Source: Plantago elongata
Taxonomy: Eukaryota; Streptophyta; Magnoliopsida; Lamiales; Plantaginaceae
NCBI GenBank assembly: GCA_036897095.1
Contig: JAYMSP010000942.1
Coordinates: 1-38,649, forward strand
DNA: 38,649 nucleotides
Direction: 5' to 3'
Position 1 is the first letter of the stretch; each line of letters starts with the position of its first letter. The notes beneath the pieces were generated by a model. The model was given only the letters and a program-made list of their open reading frames with translations. It did not search any database and had not been told where the DNA came from. A program made the position numbers and the translations under genes. Positions 1 to 9,930 of the stretch are shown in pieces.

Positions 1-32
<32 letters not shown>
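1..32. repeat. (TA)n microsatellite at window edge
   Basis: Sixteen perfect TA dinucleotides open the window, so the true repeat may extend further left. It is a simple sequence repeat with no sign of function. Confidence 0.9.
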
Positions 33-37
<5 letters not shown>

Positions 38-1430
38 AAAAACTAGTGTTACTTAAATCGATTGTATTCTTTACCTTTGCTTAAACCTTAAATCTCATGT
101 TTGTGAATCATTGACTTCGATACAAATTGATTATGAATCATTTCTAGTTAATTTGTTTATATATATTGTTCGAAATAACACGTACATATTATAGCGCCTA
201 CGAAAATTTTATATCGGAGATTTAGTGGCACGATAATGTGTTGCAGCCTACAAGGAAATACTATAATGTACAGTATCATTGGACAACATAATTTCTAGTT
301 GTGTGAAAGATGAATTGAATGAATACACGAGGGGAAATAATAATTAATACCTAGTAGTAATAGTACATTAATTCACTGATCATGCAGCAGCTGTGAATGG
401 AATAATAGATAACGGACCACCTAATTAAACACAATTAATTTTCAGCCCCAACTTCTTTTCTATTTATTAATTTTCTACTACTAATTTCCCACCCTAGCTA
501 CTTCTAGACGTGCGGCTTATTACTAATGCATTTAAACCCGCCTTCAATTACCACACAGTAGCATCATCTTACTCATCAATCTGGACATATGTTACAAAAT
601 AATGTCCATCGACATACATGACCCCTTAAACTAATACGCTTCACCGTCAAAACGTTACATATTGTATCACATATACACAAAAAATTTCACAATAAATATT
701 GAACTTCAAAAGTTATTATATATGAAATTCGAATAGAAATGTTGTTAATCATCCTCAATTCTTTCGATTCAAATTCATTTCAAATAAATAGCTAGTATGT
801 TTGGCAAATGAAAAATGTTTGACATGGAGCATTATTATTTGAAGAAGTCAAATGTTGAATATGTTACAATTATTAATTAAATTGTTTTGGATGAAATAAA
901 AACATATATAATTATTAATTGCAACTAAGTAATTGATTCAAATTGTATGGTGGAAAAAATAATACAAATAGAAAGACTATTTAATTAATTATGCATGCAA
1001 TACAAGGGCAGAGTCATTTCTTTTTCCAAGCTACTCTACTCCCCATGAAGGCAAACATATATACGTACAGGTCCCCCACTACTACTTCATTCCTTTTGTT
1101 CATATATCATCATCCTATAATACTATAGAATATAATTTTTTAACGTATACTTTTTGTGCCTATCCAAGTATTGAAGATATTAATTTTATCATGATACGGA
1201 CAACGAAACAACAATTAAGGTGCTTCAACTCCAATTATTAAATCGAAAATCTAAATCATTCTTTAACCGTTTTCAAAAAACAATTGTATCATGAATCATA
1301 TAACTCTCTAGTCTCTCCGTACTAGATATGATTAAATTACACATCTGATTTGAACACAATAATATTATAATATAAAAATAATTGAAATCATACTATATGG
1401 CATCTAGTTACTAGGGTACATGGGTGTAAT
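33..1430. other. AT-rich intergenic DNA, no gene seen
   Basis: No open frame of credible length or recognisable protein similarity appears on either strand. The stretch is AT-rich with many short TAATTA-type tracts. I see no transposon ends, RNA gene or clear promoter. Confidence 0.6.
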
Positions 1431-1436
1431 ATCTAA

Positions 1437-2250
1437 GTGGGGGGAGTAAAATCTCTAAACTAAGATTAAAAGTATATAAACAAAATCTTAAAATACCCCT
1501 CTAATTTATTATAAATTTACATAAAATTCACTTGAATTAATAAATAAATATCAAACCCACTTAGTTATTAAAAAATGTACGTAAAACCCCTACGAATTAT
1601 TAAATTAATCCCCGAGTTATAAAAAAAAGTGCACGAAACCTCTTGAATTATTGAAAAAAGTGCGCGGAACCCCATGAGTTATTAAAACATGTGCGTTGAA
1701 ACCCCTCGACTTTTTTTTTCTTTCAGCTTACTCGTGTTACGTGCAACAATGGATGCTCTTTTAGTTTTTCTTACTCCAATTAATCTTTTGACTTAACATT
1801 TTACATGACTAGTAATAAATTTGTATATGTTGTTTATATGTAGTGTCAATTTTATTAGTGTTATTTATGATTATAATTTATATTTTAATAGTTTAAATTT
1901 AAGTCATTTTAATATTTTTGAAACTTTGGACTATCGAGTCAAACTGCACACTATACAAATTCATTATGTATATTTATTATTTATGCAAAAAAATATGGCA
2001 ATGACTTTATAAGAATTTCATAAGATTTTGTGCATGTTTTTAATAATTATAATAATTTTATTTACTTTTTGCATTGATTTGGTGTACGATAACAAAAATA
2101 TAAACTTTAGTCGCACCTAATTAGATTGTACCCTACACTTTAAAAAATGAAGGATGGAAAAATTTGTACACATTTTTTGATAACTCATAAGAATTTAGTA
2201 CTAATTCATAAAGATTTTACACACATTATTAATAATCCGGAGTTATGCAT
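1437..2250. repeat. Inverted pair of degenerate ~32-bp repeat arrays
   Basis: From about 1500 to 1712 a unit of roughly 31-33 bases recurs six or seven times, of the form 'gtgcGYRaaACCCCtygarTTATTaaaa'. Related units occur in the opposite orientation at about 2015-2055 and 2160-2245, with GTGCATG or GTACACA followed by TTTTTAATAA. The two halves are separated by about 300 bases of AT-rich DNA without a coding frame. Arrays facing each other like this resemble the subterminal repeats of a degenerate DNA transposon. No clean terminal inverted repeat or target-site duplication was found, so the class is unassigned. Confidence 0.5.
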
Positions 2251-4050
2251 TGAACTTATTTTTCATATGTAAAATTAATATTGGCCAAGTTTTGGAGAAG
2301 ATAGAGAAATCACCAAGCCCCAAATAGGCAAATAGCTCTTCACAAAATGCCAACTTGTTGCCTTTTCATTCTTTTTTACTGTGCATCCAACTTTTAACCA
2401 CCAAATTTAATTTATTACTACTCTCTATAACCATGCAGCAGGTTAGTTATATTCACACCTTTTCAGAAAAGCACCACTAATTCCAACTCAAAGTTGCTTT
2501 CTTTGTCCTCCCCTTCTTATTTCTTGGTACATGCATCAATCCCACAATAATTCACTTTAAAATATACCACTATATCATATTAACAAATTAAAATTTAAAG
2601 ACAAATCTAAATATTTAAACAAACATCATATAATATAATCTATAGATAAGTTTCTATTTATTTACTCTAATAACAACAACGTATTTTACTTACATGATTT
2701 ATTAATTAAGATGTATTAAAACGTGTCGGAATGTATTTAAAACCGTGGAACAAAACCTCGGTTATAAATTCCTAAATGAATGACATCATTTTCTTTACAA
2801 ATGGAAGGATTGCGTTTATATATTCACTTAATTTGCGGTGAATTTAATTTTGCTCACCAACATTATAATGCATATATGTGGGGTGCATGCATGATGGAAA
2901 CAAAATTGAAATATAAACAGACAATATGTGAAAGCGAATTATGAATATGATAGGGCAAAGCCAAATCTAGCAAATGAGCTATTAGATTTGGTGTCATATA
3001 GTTTGTGTTTGGTCCCAGGTGGGAATATCATAAACTTCCATAATGGGATAGCTATATGGGAAAATAACATAACTATACATGAAGCTTCAACGATGTCTCA
3101 GTTTGGATAAGTTTAATGAGATTTGAGTTCAACTTGTTCTATATGGTGTTTGAGTTGAACCCCTACACCACTATAAGCTCGTTTTTCTCACATAATCGAA
3201 TAAGGATACACTCGATAATGACTGATTAACCTTGATATACTTTGTAGTACTTTTTAAATTTACATATATTTTTAGCTTCAATTGTTCAAAATAAATGAAT
3301 CGAAATTGAGTTTGATTATTGTGACTTAGCTCAAGAAATGATGTTCTCCCCTTGTAAAAAATCACTAGTAATTAGAGGGGGAGAAACAATAGAACCCTCA
3401 AATGAAAAATGATGTGACTCGAATTTTTCTAACTTGGTAAAAATACAAAGATGAAAGGAAATAGTGCTAGCTAAAAAAATGAAAAGAAAAAGAGAAAAGC
3501 ATGTACACAGAGAAAGAAAGTGATTTGTGAACATATGAGAGTTTTTACATAAACATAGAAGAGAAAGAAAGCAAAATTAGAAAGAGAAAGCAGATGGGGC
3601 GTGGCTTACTTTTGCTTTTTCTCTCCGACAGGAATCTTTCAAAATCTAAAGTCACCTTACCATCACAACTCAACCGGATTCACTCACCTCACTATCACCA
3701 CCTTCATTAACTACTTACCAGGTACCATAATTTTAAACGAAACTAAACATATATAATATACGACGAGTTATATTCATACTCAATAATATAAAAACTAAAT
3801 AAGAATGTCCAACTTGAAATTGTAACCATCACCATCAAGTAACTAATATTATTACCATACGGTCTTAAAAAACTCACAACTATAAAATGTATATTTTAAT
3901 GTAAAATATCACGTAATTGATTAATGTATTAATTCTGTTCTTAAGTCAAACATCTATGCAAATGCCCTATAATTCGAGGCTTCTTTTTTCCTTTATCGAA
4001 GTTAATAAGATGCATAATTAACACAACAATTTTTCCGTATTTCAACATTT
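2251..4050. other. Intergenic DNA, no gene seen
   Basis: Only short chance frames are present (for example around 2928-3110 and 3171-3534), none with a recognisable domain. A purine-rich tract lies at about 3470-3590. No convincing exon, RNA gene or transposon end was found. Confidence 0.5.
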
Positions 4051-4054
4051 GTTT

Positions 4055-4135
4055 TTTAAAACGGTAAAGGTGACTCGAACTCCCGACCTATTGGTTGGAA
4101 GGGAAACGTCTTACCAACTTAAATGCGCTTCGTTG
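4055..4135 (-). mobile_element. tRNA-derived SINE remnant or tRNA pseudogene
   Basis: Read on the minus strand, the segment has a pol III A-box-like stretch (TTAAGTTGGTAAG, at 4110-4122) followed at roughly tRNA spacing by a B-box-like GGGAGTTCGAGTC (4072-4084). The segment cannot fold as an intact tRNA, and a short T-run (A-run on the minus strand) follows. This fits a truncated tRNA-derived SINE; a decayed tRNA gene is the alternative. Confidence 0.5.
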
Positions 4136-4139
4136 TTCG

Positions 4140-4719
4140 TATTTTGACATTTTAAATTAGTGTCTATCTTAATTCCTCCACCAAAACAATTCCAAATTTG
4201 AAAATCAGCCATACTGTTAACTAAAGACTTAACTAAACATTTATCTTGAGATGGTTTCACGCCGAAAGCCCTACGCTCCACCTAACCCCTATCCGATTTA
4301 AGCACTGTCGTTCAAGCCTTAATTACATGCTCAAACTCAACCTAACACCATACAACTCAACTAAAGCATCATCGTTTATCGGCTTCTCGTAGTCATCGTC
4401 TACCTGAATTTCTCACCCACTACCTGCACCAACAAAACCATACTCGTAGGCCCATACGACTCAAAACCCAAAGCCCCCCATAACCATGAAGGCATGAACC
4501 ACCACGTGTACGAGTAGTCGAATACCACCAACTCATAAATATTTTCGATTAATGCATATCTTAACTTCTGACCAACCGTTCGAACTAATAAAACTGAGAC
4601 CCACGAGAATAATATTACATATTATGATTAGATTATAGAATGTTGAACTAAATGAGGAAATGAAATAGAATTACCATGGGAAAAAGCACCTAAACCCAAC
4701 GGTAAAGTAGCAAGAGAAT
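4140..4719. other. Upstream intergenic region of the OPS-like gene
   Basis: About 580 bases precede the OPS-like core promoter. The part at 4250-4560 is less AT-rich than its surroundings and C-rich on the + strand, with a G-box hexamer CACGTG at about 4503. No reading frame here resembles a known protein. The stretch could hold distal promoter elements or an old repeat. Confidence 0.4.
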
Positions 4720-4727
4720 TTATAAAG
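4720..4727 (+). promoter_or_regulatory. Putative TATA box of the OPS-like gene
   Basis: TTATAAAG lies about 260 bases upstream of the OPS-like start codon. It is followed by a GA-rich then CT-rich leader, as in many plant 5' untranslated regions. Transcription would be expected to start at about 4750, which is an inference from TATA spacing. Confidence 0.5.
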
Positions 4728-4744
4728 AGAGAGAAGAGAAGAAA

Positions 4745-4798
4745 ATGAAATACTTTTCCATTCTCATTTCGTCTTCACTTTCAGTCTCTCACTATTAA
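4745..4798 (+). CDS. Upstream ORF 1 in the OPS-like leader (17 codons)
   Basis: A short ATG-to-TAA frame only 25 bases downstream of the putative TATA box. Because the transcription start is likely near here, it may lie outside the mRNA or extremely close to the cap. The peptide is not recognised. Listed because two further upstream ORFs follow. Confidence 0.25.
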   Translation: MKYFSILISSSLSVSHY

Positions 4799-4888
4799 TT
4801 CCAGACATTCACACAAAACCATCAAAATCCTCTCTTTCATTTCTCTCCAAACAAACGATCAATCCACTCTCAAAATTCATTCTTGCAA

Positions 4889-4951
4889 ATGTTCCAACTG
4901 ACTGAGAAGTGTCAAATGAAAACTTCTGGTCAGTTTTCTCACAGAACATGA
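4889..4951 (+). CDS. Upstream ORF 2 in the OPS-like leader (20 codons)
   Basis: An ATG at 4889 opens a 20-codon frame that ends in TGA at 4949-4951. That stop overlaps the ATG of the next upstream ORF (4948) in the four-base arrangement ATGA. The peptide is unrecognised; any role would be in controlling initiation at the downstream starts. This assumes no intron in the leader. Confidence 0.45.
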   Translation: MFQLTEKCQMKTSGQFSHRT

Positions 4952-4992
4952 TAGGGGGGCATTTCGGTCAAATCACTCCTCGCCACTTATGA
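4948..4992 (+). CDS. Upstream ORF 3, overlapping the OPS-like start codon
   Basis: A 14-codon frame begins at 4948, inside the stop region of the preceding upstream ORF. It ends in TGA at 4990-4992, overlapping the OPS-like ATG at 4989-4991 as ATGA. Ribosomes finishing this ORF would stop exactly on the main start codon, a geometry suited to reinitiation or repression. The coding peptide itself is not recognised. Confidence 0.45.
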   Translation: MIGGHFGQITPRHL

Positions 4993-6992
4993 ATCCCACT
5001 TCCGCCGTAGACCCAACAGCTCCGCCGCCAGCTCCGCCGCAGCCACCGCGGTCGTCGTTCAGCTGCGACCGCCACCCAACCGAGCAGTTCACCGGTTTTT
5101 GCCCCTCTTGTCTCTGTGAGCGTCTCACCACTCTCGATAACAACTCTTCTTCCAACACTCCTTCTACTTCTCGTCGTCCTTCTTCAGCTTCAGCTGCCAT
5201 AAAAGCCCTCTTTTCGACCTCTTCCAAAGCTAACTCAACCTCATTGCCGCCTCCGCCGCCTCCTGTTGCAAAACCCTCCAGACCCACCTCGTTTTTTCCT
5301 GAATTGAGGCGTACCAAGTCGTTTTCGGCTTCCAAGAACGAAGCTTTAGGCCATTTTTTCGAACCCCAGAGGAAATCTTGTGACGTTAGGGTTAGGAATA
5401 CGCTCTGTTCTCTATTTACCATTGAGGATGATGGTAAAGCTGTTACTGGTGTGAGTGACAAGGATAGAGATAGGCCCTCTTGCTCTTCTCATCAGAAAAG
5501 TCATCAGAGTAGCTTGAAAATCGAGTCTTTGGGTGCGAACAGGCCGGTTTTCGAGGACTCGGATGAGGAGGAGTTTCAGGATCCTGTGAATGTGGATGGG
5601 GTTGATTTTGTAGTTGGGGATGAGGAGGGAGATGAAATTAGGCCAGTTCTTGATAATGATGAAATTAGGCCTGTTGTAGATTGCTCTCATTTAGGGGTGG
5701 ATAGTAATTTTGTTGAAGTGGACTTGATGAACTGTGGTGAGAAGGAAAAGGAAGGTAGTGTGGATAGTTTGAAGCCAATGAAGGATCATTTAGATCTCGA
5801 TAGTCATGGGAAGAAGGGTTCTAGTGGAGGAGGTTTTTGGGCAGCTGCTTCTGTTTTTAGCAAGAAATGGCAGAAGTGGAGGCGTAAACAGAAGATGAAG
5901 AAGCAAAGTAATGGAGAGAACTTAGCTACATTGCCTGTTGAGAAGCCGATTGGGAGGCAGTATAGGGAGACTCAGTCTGAGATAGCTGACTATGGGTATG
6001 GGAGGCGGTCTTGTGATATTGATCCTAGATTTTCGCTCGATGCTGGTAGGATTAGCTTTGATGATCCGAGGTACTCGTTTGATGAGCCTCGTGCGAGTTG
6101 GGATGGTGGTTATGTGATGGGAAGGAGGAGCTTTTCGAGAATGGCTCCTCCGATGGTGTCTGTATTGGAGGATGCTCCGGTAGGGGCATCTGTTCCACAT
6201 GTTCCGCGTACTGATATGCAAATTCCGGTTGAGGATATGAAGGGGAGTAGTGAGGATAGTGTGCCGGGAGGTTCGTTGCAGACGAGGGAGTATTACTTGG
6301 ATTCGTCGTCTAGGAGAAGGAAGAGTCTTGATAGGTCTAGTTCGATTAGGAAAACTGCTGCTTCTGTTGTAGCTGAGATTGATGAGCTGAAAATGGGGGG
6401 TAATGCAAAGGTTTCGCCTACCACTGCAGATTACTTTCATGGGGCGAGAGTTTTGGTTGGGGATAGAGAGTATTCTAATTCGTTGAGAGATGATGGTTCT
6501 GAGACGTTTGAGTTGGGTAATTCTGTGATGGGGAATGGGAAAGAGTCGAAAAAGTCTAGGAGGTGGAGTTGGAGAATTTGGGGGTTTATTCAACGTCGTA
6601 ACAAGGATGAGGATGATGACGAGAAGTTTAGCAGAGTGAATGGTGTTGAGAGGTCGTATTCTGAATCCTGGCAGGATAGGAATGGTGGAGATGTGAGGAA
6701 TGGATTCAATAGGAATGTGTTTCGAAGCAATAGTAGTGTCAGCTGGAGAAATGGGAATCCTATTGGTACTTCATTTGGGAGTGTTAGGAATTCTAATGTG
6801 GAAAGGAAGAAGAGGGATGAGTTTGTGTTGGAGAAGAATCGCAGTGCGAGGTATTCGCCTAATCATGCTGATAATGGACTGCTTCGGTTCTACTTGACAC
6901 CTCTGAGGGGTAGCCGGAGAGTGGGAGTGGGCGGCAAAATCAAGCCAAACAACACACACTCAATCGCGAGGAGTGTGCTAAGGTTGTATTGA
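4989..6992 (+). CDS. OPS: OCTOPUS-like protein (DUF740 family), intronless
   Basis: A 667-residue protein matching OCTOPUS, a polarly localised plasma-membrane-associated protein of phloem precursor cells. In Arabidopsis OCTOPUS promotes protophloem differentiation and recruits the GSK3-type kinase BIN2 to the membrane (family knowledge). Seen here: a proline-rich N-terminus, then the Cys/His motif CDRHPTEQFTGFCPSCLCER at residues 26-45, and FFPELRRTKSFSASKNE near residue 102. A WRRKQKMKK basic patch is followed by the conserved block from PVEKPIGRQYRETQSEIADYGYG through PRYSFDEPRASWDG (about 316-374), and then SSSRRRKSLDRSSS near 440. There is no transmembrane segment, consistent with peripheral membrane attachment. 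The start is fixed by the family's MNP-type N-terminus. The leader carries chained upstream ORFs. Next gene downstream is the PPR gene, as I recall for the Arabidopsis OPS locus. Confidence 0.93.
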   Translation: MNPTSAVDPTAPPPAPPQPPRSSFSCDRHPTEQFTGFCPSCLCERLTTLDNNSSSNTPSTSRRPSSASAAIKALFSTSSKANSTSLPPPPPPVAKPSRPTSFFPELRRTKSFSASKNEALGHFFEPQRKSCDVRVRNTLCSLFTIEDDGKAVTGVSDKDRDRPSCSSHQKSHQSSLKIESLGANRPVFEDSDEEEFQDPVNVDGVDFVVGDEEGDEIRPVLDNDEIRPVVDCSHLGVDSNFVEVDLMNCGEKEKEGSVDSLKPMKDHLDLDSHGKKGSSGGGFWAAASVFSKKWQKWRRKQKMKKQSNGENLATLPVEKPIGRQYRETQSEIADYGYGRRSCDIDPRFSLDAGRISFDDPRYSFDEPRASWDGGYVMGRRSFSRMAPPMVSVLEDAPVGASVPHVPRTDMQIPVEDMKGSSEDSVPGGSLQTREYYLDSSSRRRKSLDRSSSIRKTAASVVAEIDELKMGGNAKVSPTTADYFHGARVLVGDREYSNSLRDDGSETFELGNSVMGNGKESKKSRRWSWRIWGFIQRRNKDEDDDEKFSRVNGVERSYSESWQDRNGGDVRNGFNRNVFRSNSSVSWRNGNPIGTSFGSVRNSNVERKKRDEFVLEKNRSARYSPNHADNGLLRFYLTPLRGSRRVGVGGKIKPNNTHSIARSVLRLY

Positions 6993-9740
6993 CACCGCAA
7001 TTTGGAGGTCTTTGGTTTCGTTCTTTTGATTCACTGTCAAGTATGTTGTTTAGCGATAGGCAATCTAATTATCGTTGTTTGCGACTAGACTTGATGAATC
7101 TTTGATCCTGGATCCTGGATACTATATTAGGATTTCAATAATGAGAAAGATCTATGTTTCTGTTTATGGATTGTGATGATAATTAAAAATTCCTTGCATA
7201 TTATGATCAACATCTTGATTCATTCTGTTCCATTGTACTGTACCTACTGTTTTCTATCTTTGCTTCTTGGCTAACTTTGGCATTATGTTTCTCTCTTTAT
7301 CTTGAGATGTCTACTTTATTTCAAAGCATTGTTATTTTTCTGATTTGATCTGTACAAAGCTGAATTGATCTCTTTTTGTTGGAGTGTAAATGAACATGAG
7401 GTCCCATTAAAAAGTTAAAATTCCATTCAAAATCTTTGCTGGTCACTGCTAGTAACTTTAATACTGTGCCGCATTAAGGTATGTAAACGAGCATGAGCTC
7501 GATAAGGTCCAAAATCAACTCGACTCAGCTCGTTAACAACCAAAAACCACATTACATCTCACAATTACAAGTGCAAATAGAATGTTAGGAAGAGGATTAA
7601 TGATTGTTTGTTTGTCAGCAATGATTGCTGATATGGTATGTGTATGTAGAGTATGAATGTGTTCATTTGCCAGAGTTCATTGGTGTCAGTCTTTATCTAT
7701 TGAAACAAAGCAAGGTGGATCATCCACCAACAAAGGAGAAGCAATAGTTTGGTCCAAGAAAACAAATCTGGTAATGGGAAATATTTGTCTTTCAAATTTG
7801 TTAATGTCACAAATCACAATACAACATGGTACTACTGTTGTAACTCACCTGGACATTTCAAGCCTTGTTTAATTCTGTCCTTTTCTGTATCCATATTTGT
7901 TTTCACTTCACCATGTCCATGCATATCCTTTCCTGCATCTGGTCAATCACAAGTTCCATAAAATCCCATCTTTTCCCCCTTAATGGTGTATTTGATCCAT
8001 CAGAATATGAACTTCCCGATTTCCTTTTATGTCCGTCTCAATGACTCAATCTCAACTTCAGATATCTCAAATACAAAATGATGAGGCAGTTCAATCCGAA
8101 TTTCAAACCTCTTTGTCAACGTCTCTATTATATTCACTAATTCTCAACAGCTGACACTATTTAATCTCCAACACAAATCACTAGTGAGTTACTAAACAAA
8201 CAGGTAAAACATCACGAAACTCTCAATGGTACAAGTAACCAAAAAAACAACTTTGACTTGGATTGTGTTTCTGCTACACGTAGTGGGAAGACCAGGACCC
8301 ATAAACATTACTTGGCCAACTTTATTTTGGTTGCCAAAGATTCAGTCTACACCATGAAACTCAACTGATTCACCATTTCAAGCCAACCAGACGGTCGACC
8401 GAACCGGCTCCGTTGGAGCCCATTCGGCTGGCCGACCAGCTCGGCCGGCAACTTGGATGGGAGTGGTCTTAACTCATCTTCTTGTACATGGGAAATCACT
8501 GTAATCTGGAAAACAAAGTCAAGAAATTGAAAAGTCAAAAGGTGGCAAAAATACAAAGATAAACCAAAAGAGGCTCACAACTCTATTAGCTAATTGGATT
8601 GTTGTGGAAATATGATTGCCGATGACACTTATTTCCTTCTTTCGGTTGAAAAACAAAACAAGAAAGAAAGATTTTGGTTTTGTCAAAAAGGTCAAGCAAT
8701 TGGTGCCTTAATCTGGAGACACATTTCATCATTTTCCATTTTTCCCACAGTCCTCGTGAGTTTGGCCGAGTCAATTTCTAACCTATGTCGACTTGCCAAA
8801 CACAATAAATAATACATATAATGGGATACTTTACGCATTTTATCGAAATTTCAATGATTAATTGTGAACGGTGATTGTGTTCACTTATCAATTAATTCGT
8901 ATTTAAATTTCTTTATTCGAATTAGTTCAATAAGTTATCATACTAGAAGTGTTAAACGGGCCTACATGGCATGCATTTTCTCTAAGGGAACGATTTACAA
9001 TCCAGGGAAAGCCACTTAGCAATGATCTTGGTTCGGCATGGACAACAACCTACATACATAGGGCCTGGATGACCCCTTTAGAGATTATTTCTTGGCTCCT
9101 CATTCATGTTCTCCGTTCAAGTAAAATGTGGTTTAAAGTTTAATTTTGGATGAGAATGTTGATAAAATCATGCTGGTATTAATTGAGAACTTATAAAACA
9201 CCGAAGTCATCTGGTAGATTTTCAGAAAATTTGATTGCAAAAGCCACTCTGACACCTCAATTCAGAGAAAAAGACCTCATGTTAGTGATTCAACTTAGAA
9301 AATGTTTAGTTAATATGACTGCATTTATAATTAATCAATTCGTTCCATCAGACTTCATATATTAAGCTTGATGTGAAAAGTTAAAGCAATAATAAAAAAT
9401 GAAGGTGGAAAAATATATAGTTTTAAGGATAAAATGTATAATTTTTGTGTAAAGTTGAGAGTGTTTATTATTTGATAGTAGTGGGATAACTTTCTTTTTT
9501 AATAATTTTTTTTTTAGTAATGTATGAAATTTGATGAGACGGTTAAAAATGGTAAATGGATGAAGTTTGCAGGACCGAGTAGAGAGTTGAAGATATTATT
9601 ATTCAGTATTGAATATATCTACAAGTAACAGATACCGCAAAAATGTCTACCATATGACCGGTTGATTATTCTCGTCCGTAGTATCTTTTCTGAACGAGCT
9701 AGAGTCCGGTCCGATTATCCCGGACCAAGTCGTAATAGAT
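6993..9740. other. Intergenic DNA between OPS-like and PPR genes
   Basis: The first few hundred bases are the OPS-like 3' untranslated region, with an AATAAT-type polyadenylation candidate near 7136. Beyond that, only chance frames occur. A GC-rich patch with short hairpins lies at about 8390-8460, and a palindromic ACGT core (CTACACGTAG) at about 8273-8282. No exon, RNA gene or clear transposon was recognised. Confidence 0.45.
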
Positions 9741-9741
9741 T

Positions 9742-9810
9742 GGAGGGTCTAGCCCAATTTTTCATACTGGACCCTCTTGGAGTCATACCTTAAGGCCTAA
9801 GCCGGCCCAA
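9742..9810 (+). promoter_or_regulatory. Site II-like GCCCA motifs upstream of the PPR gene
   Basis: Copies of the GCCCA core occur at about 9750 (AGCCCAA) and 9804-9809 (GGCCCA), 120-180 bases before the PPR start codon. TCP-bound site II elements of this kind (TGGGCC/T) are common in plant promoters of organelle-directed and housekeeping genes (established knowledge). Their role here is inferred from position. Confidence 0.4.
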
Positions 9811-9867
9811 TCAAATCGTCGTCTTCACTTGACCTGGAAATTCCATTTCAGTAACAGAACAGTAGAA

Positions 9868-9920
9868 ATGAATCAAAAATGGTGAAGCTGAAATATTCCC
9901 AAATTGAAAAGAGAAGCTAA
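9868..9920 (+). other. Two short upstream ORFs before the PPR start
   Basis: A 5-codon frame (9868-9885) and a 13-codon frame (9879-9920) overlap each other and end 10 bases before the PPR ATG. Both are out of frame with the PPR. They may lower translation if the leader reaches this far, but nothing supports a peptide function. Confidence 0.3.
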
Positions 9921-9930
9921 ATTCTTGCAT

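Noticed and set aside
5922..6593. Open antisense frame of 223 codons over the OPS-like gene
   Set aside because: It is a shadow of the coding strand: the sense strand is G/T-rich, so antisense stop codons are rare. The translation is low-complexity and unlike any family.
7749..7961. A CC...PGHFKPC motif resembling a zinc knuckle or phytocyanin copper site
   Set aside because: Spacing fits neither family, the surrounding residues do not match, and no neighbouring exon supports it.
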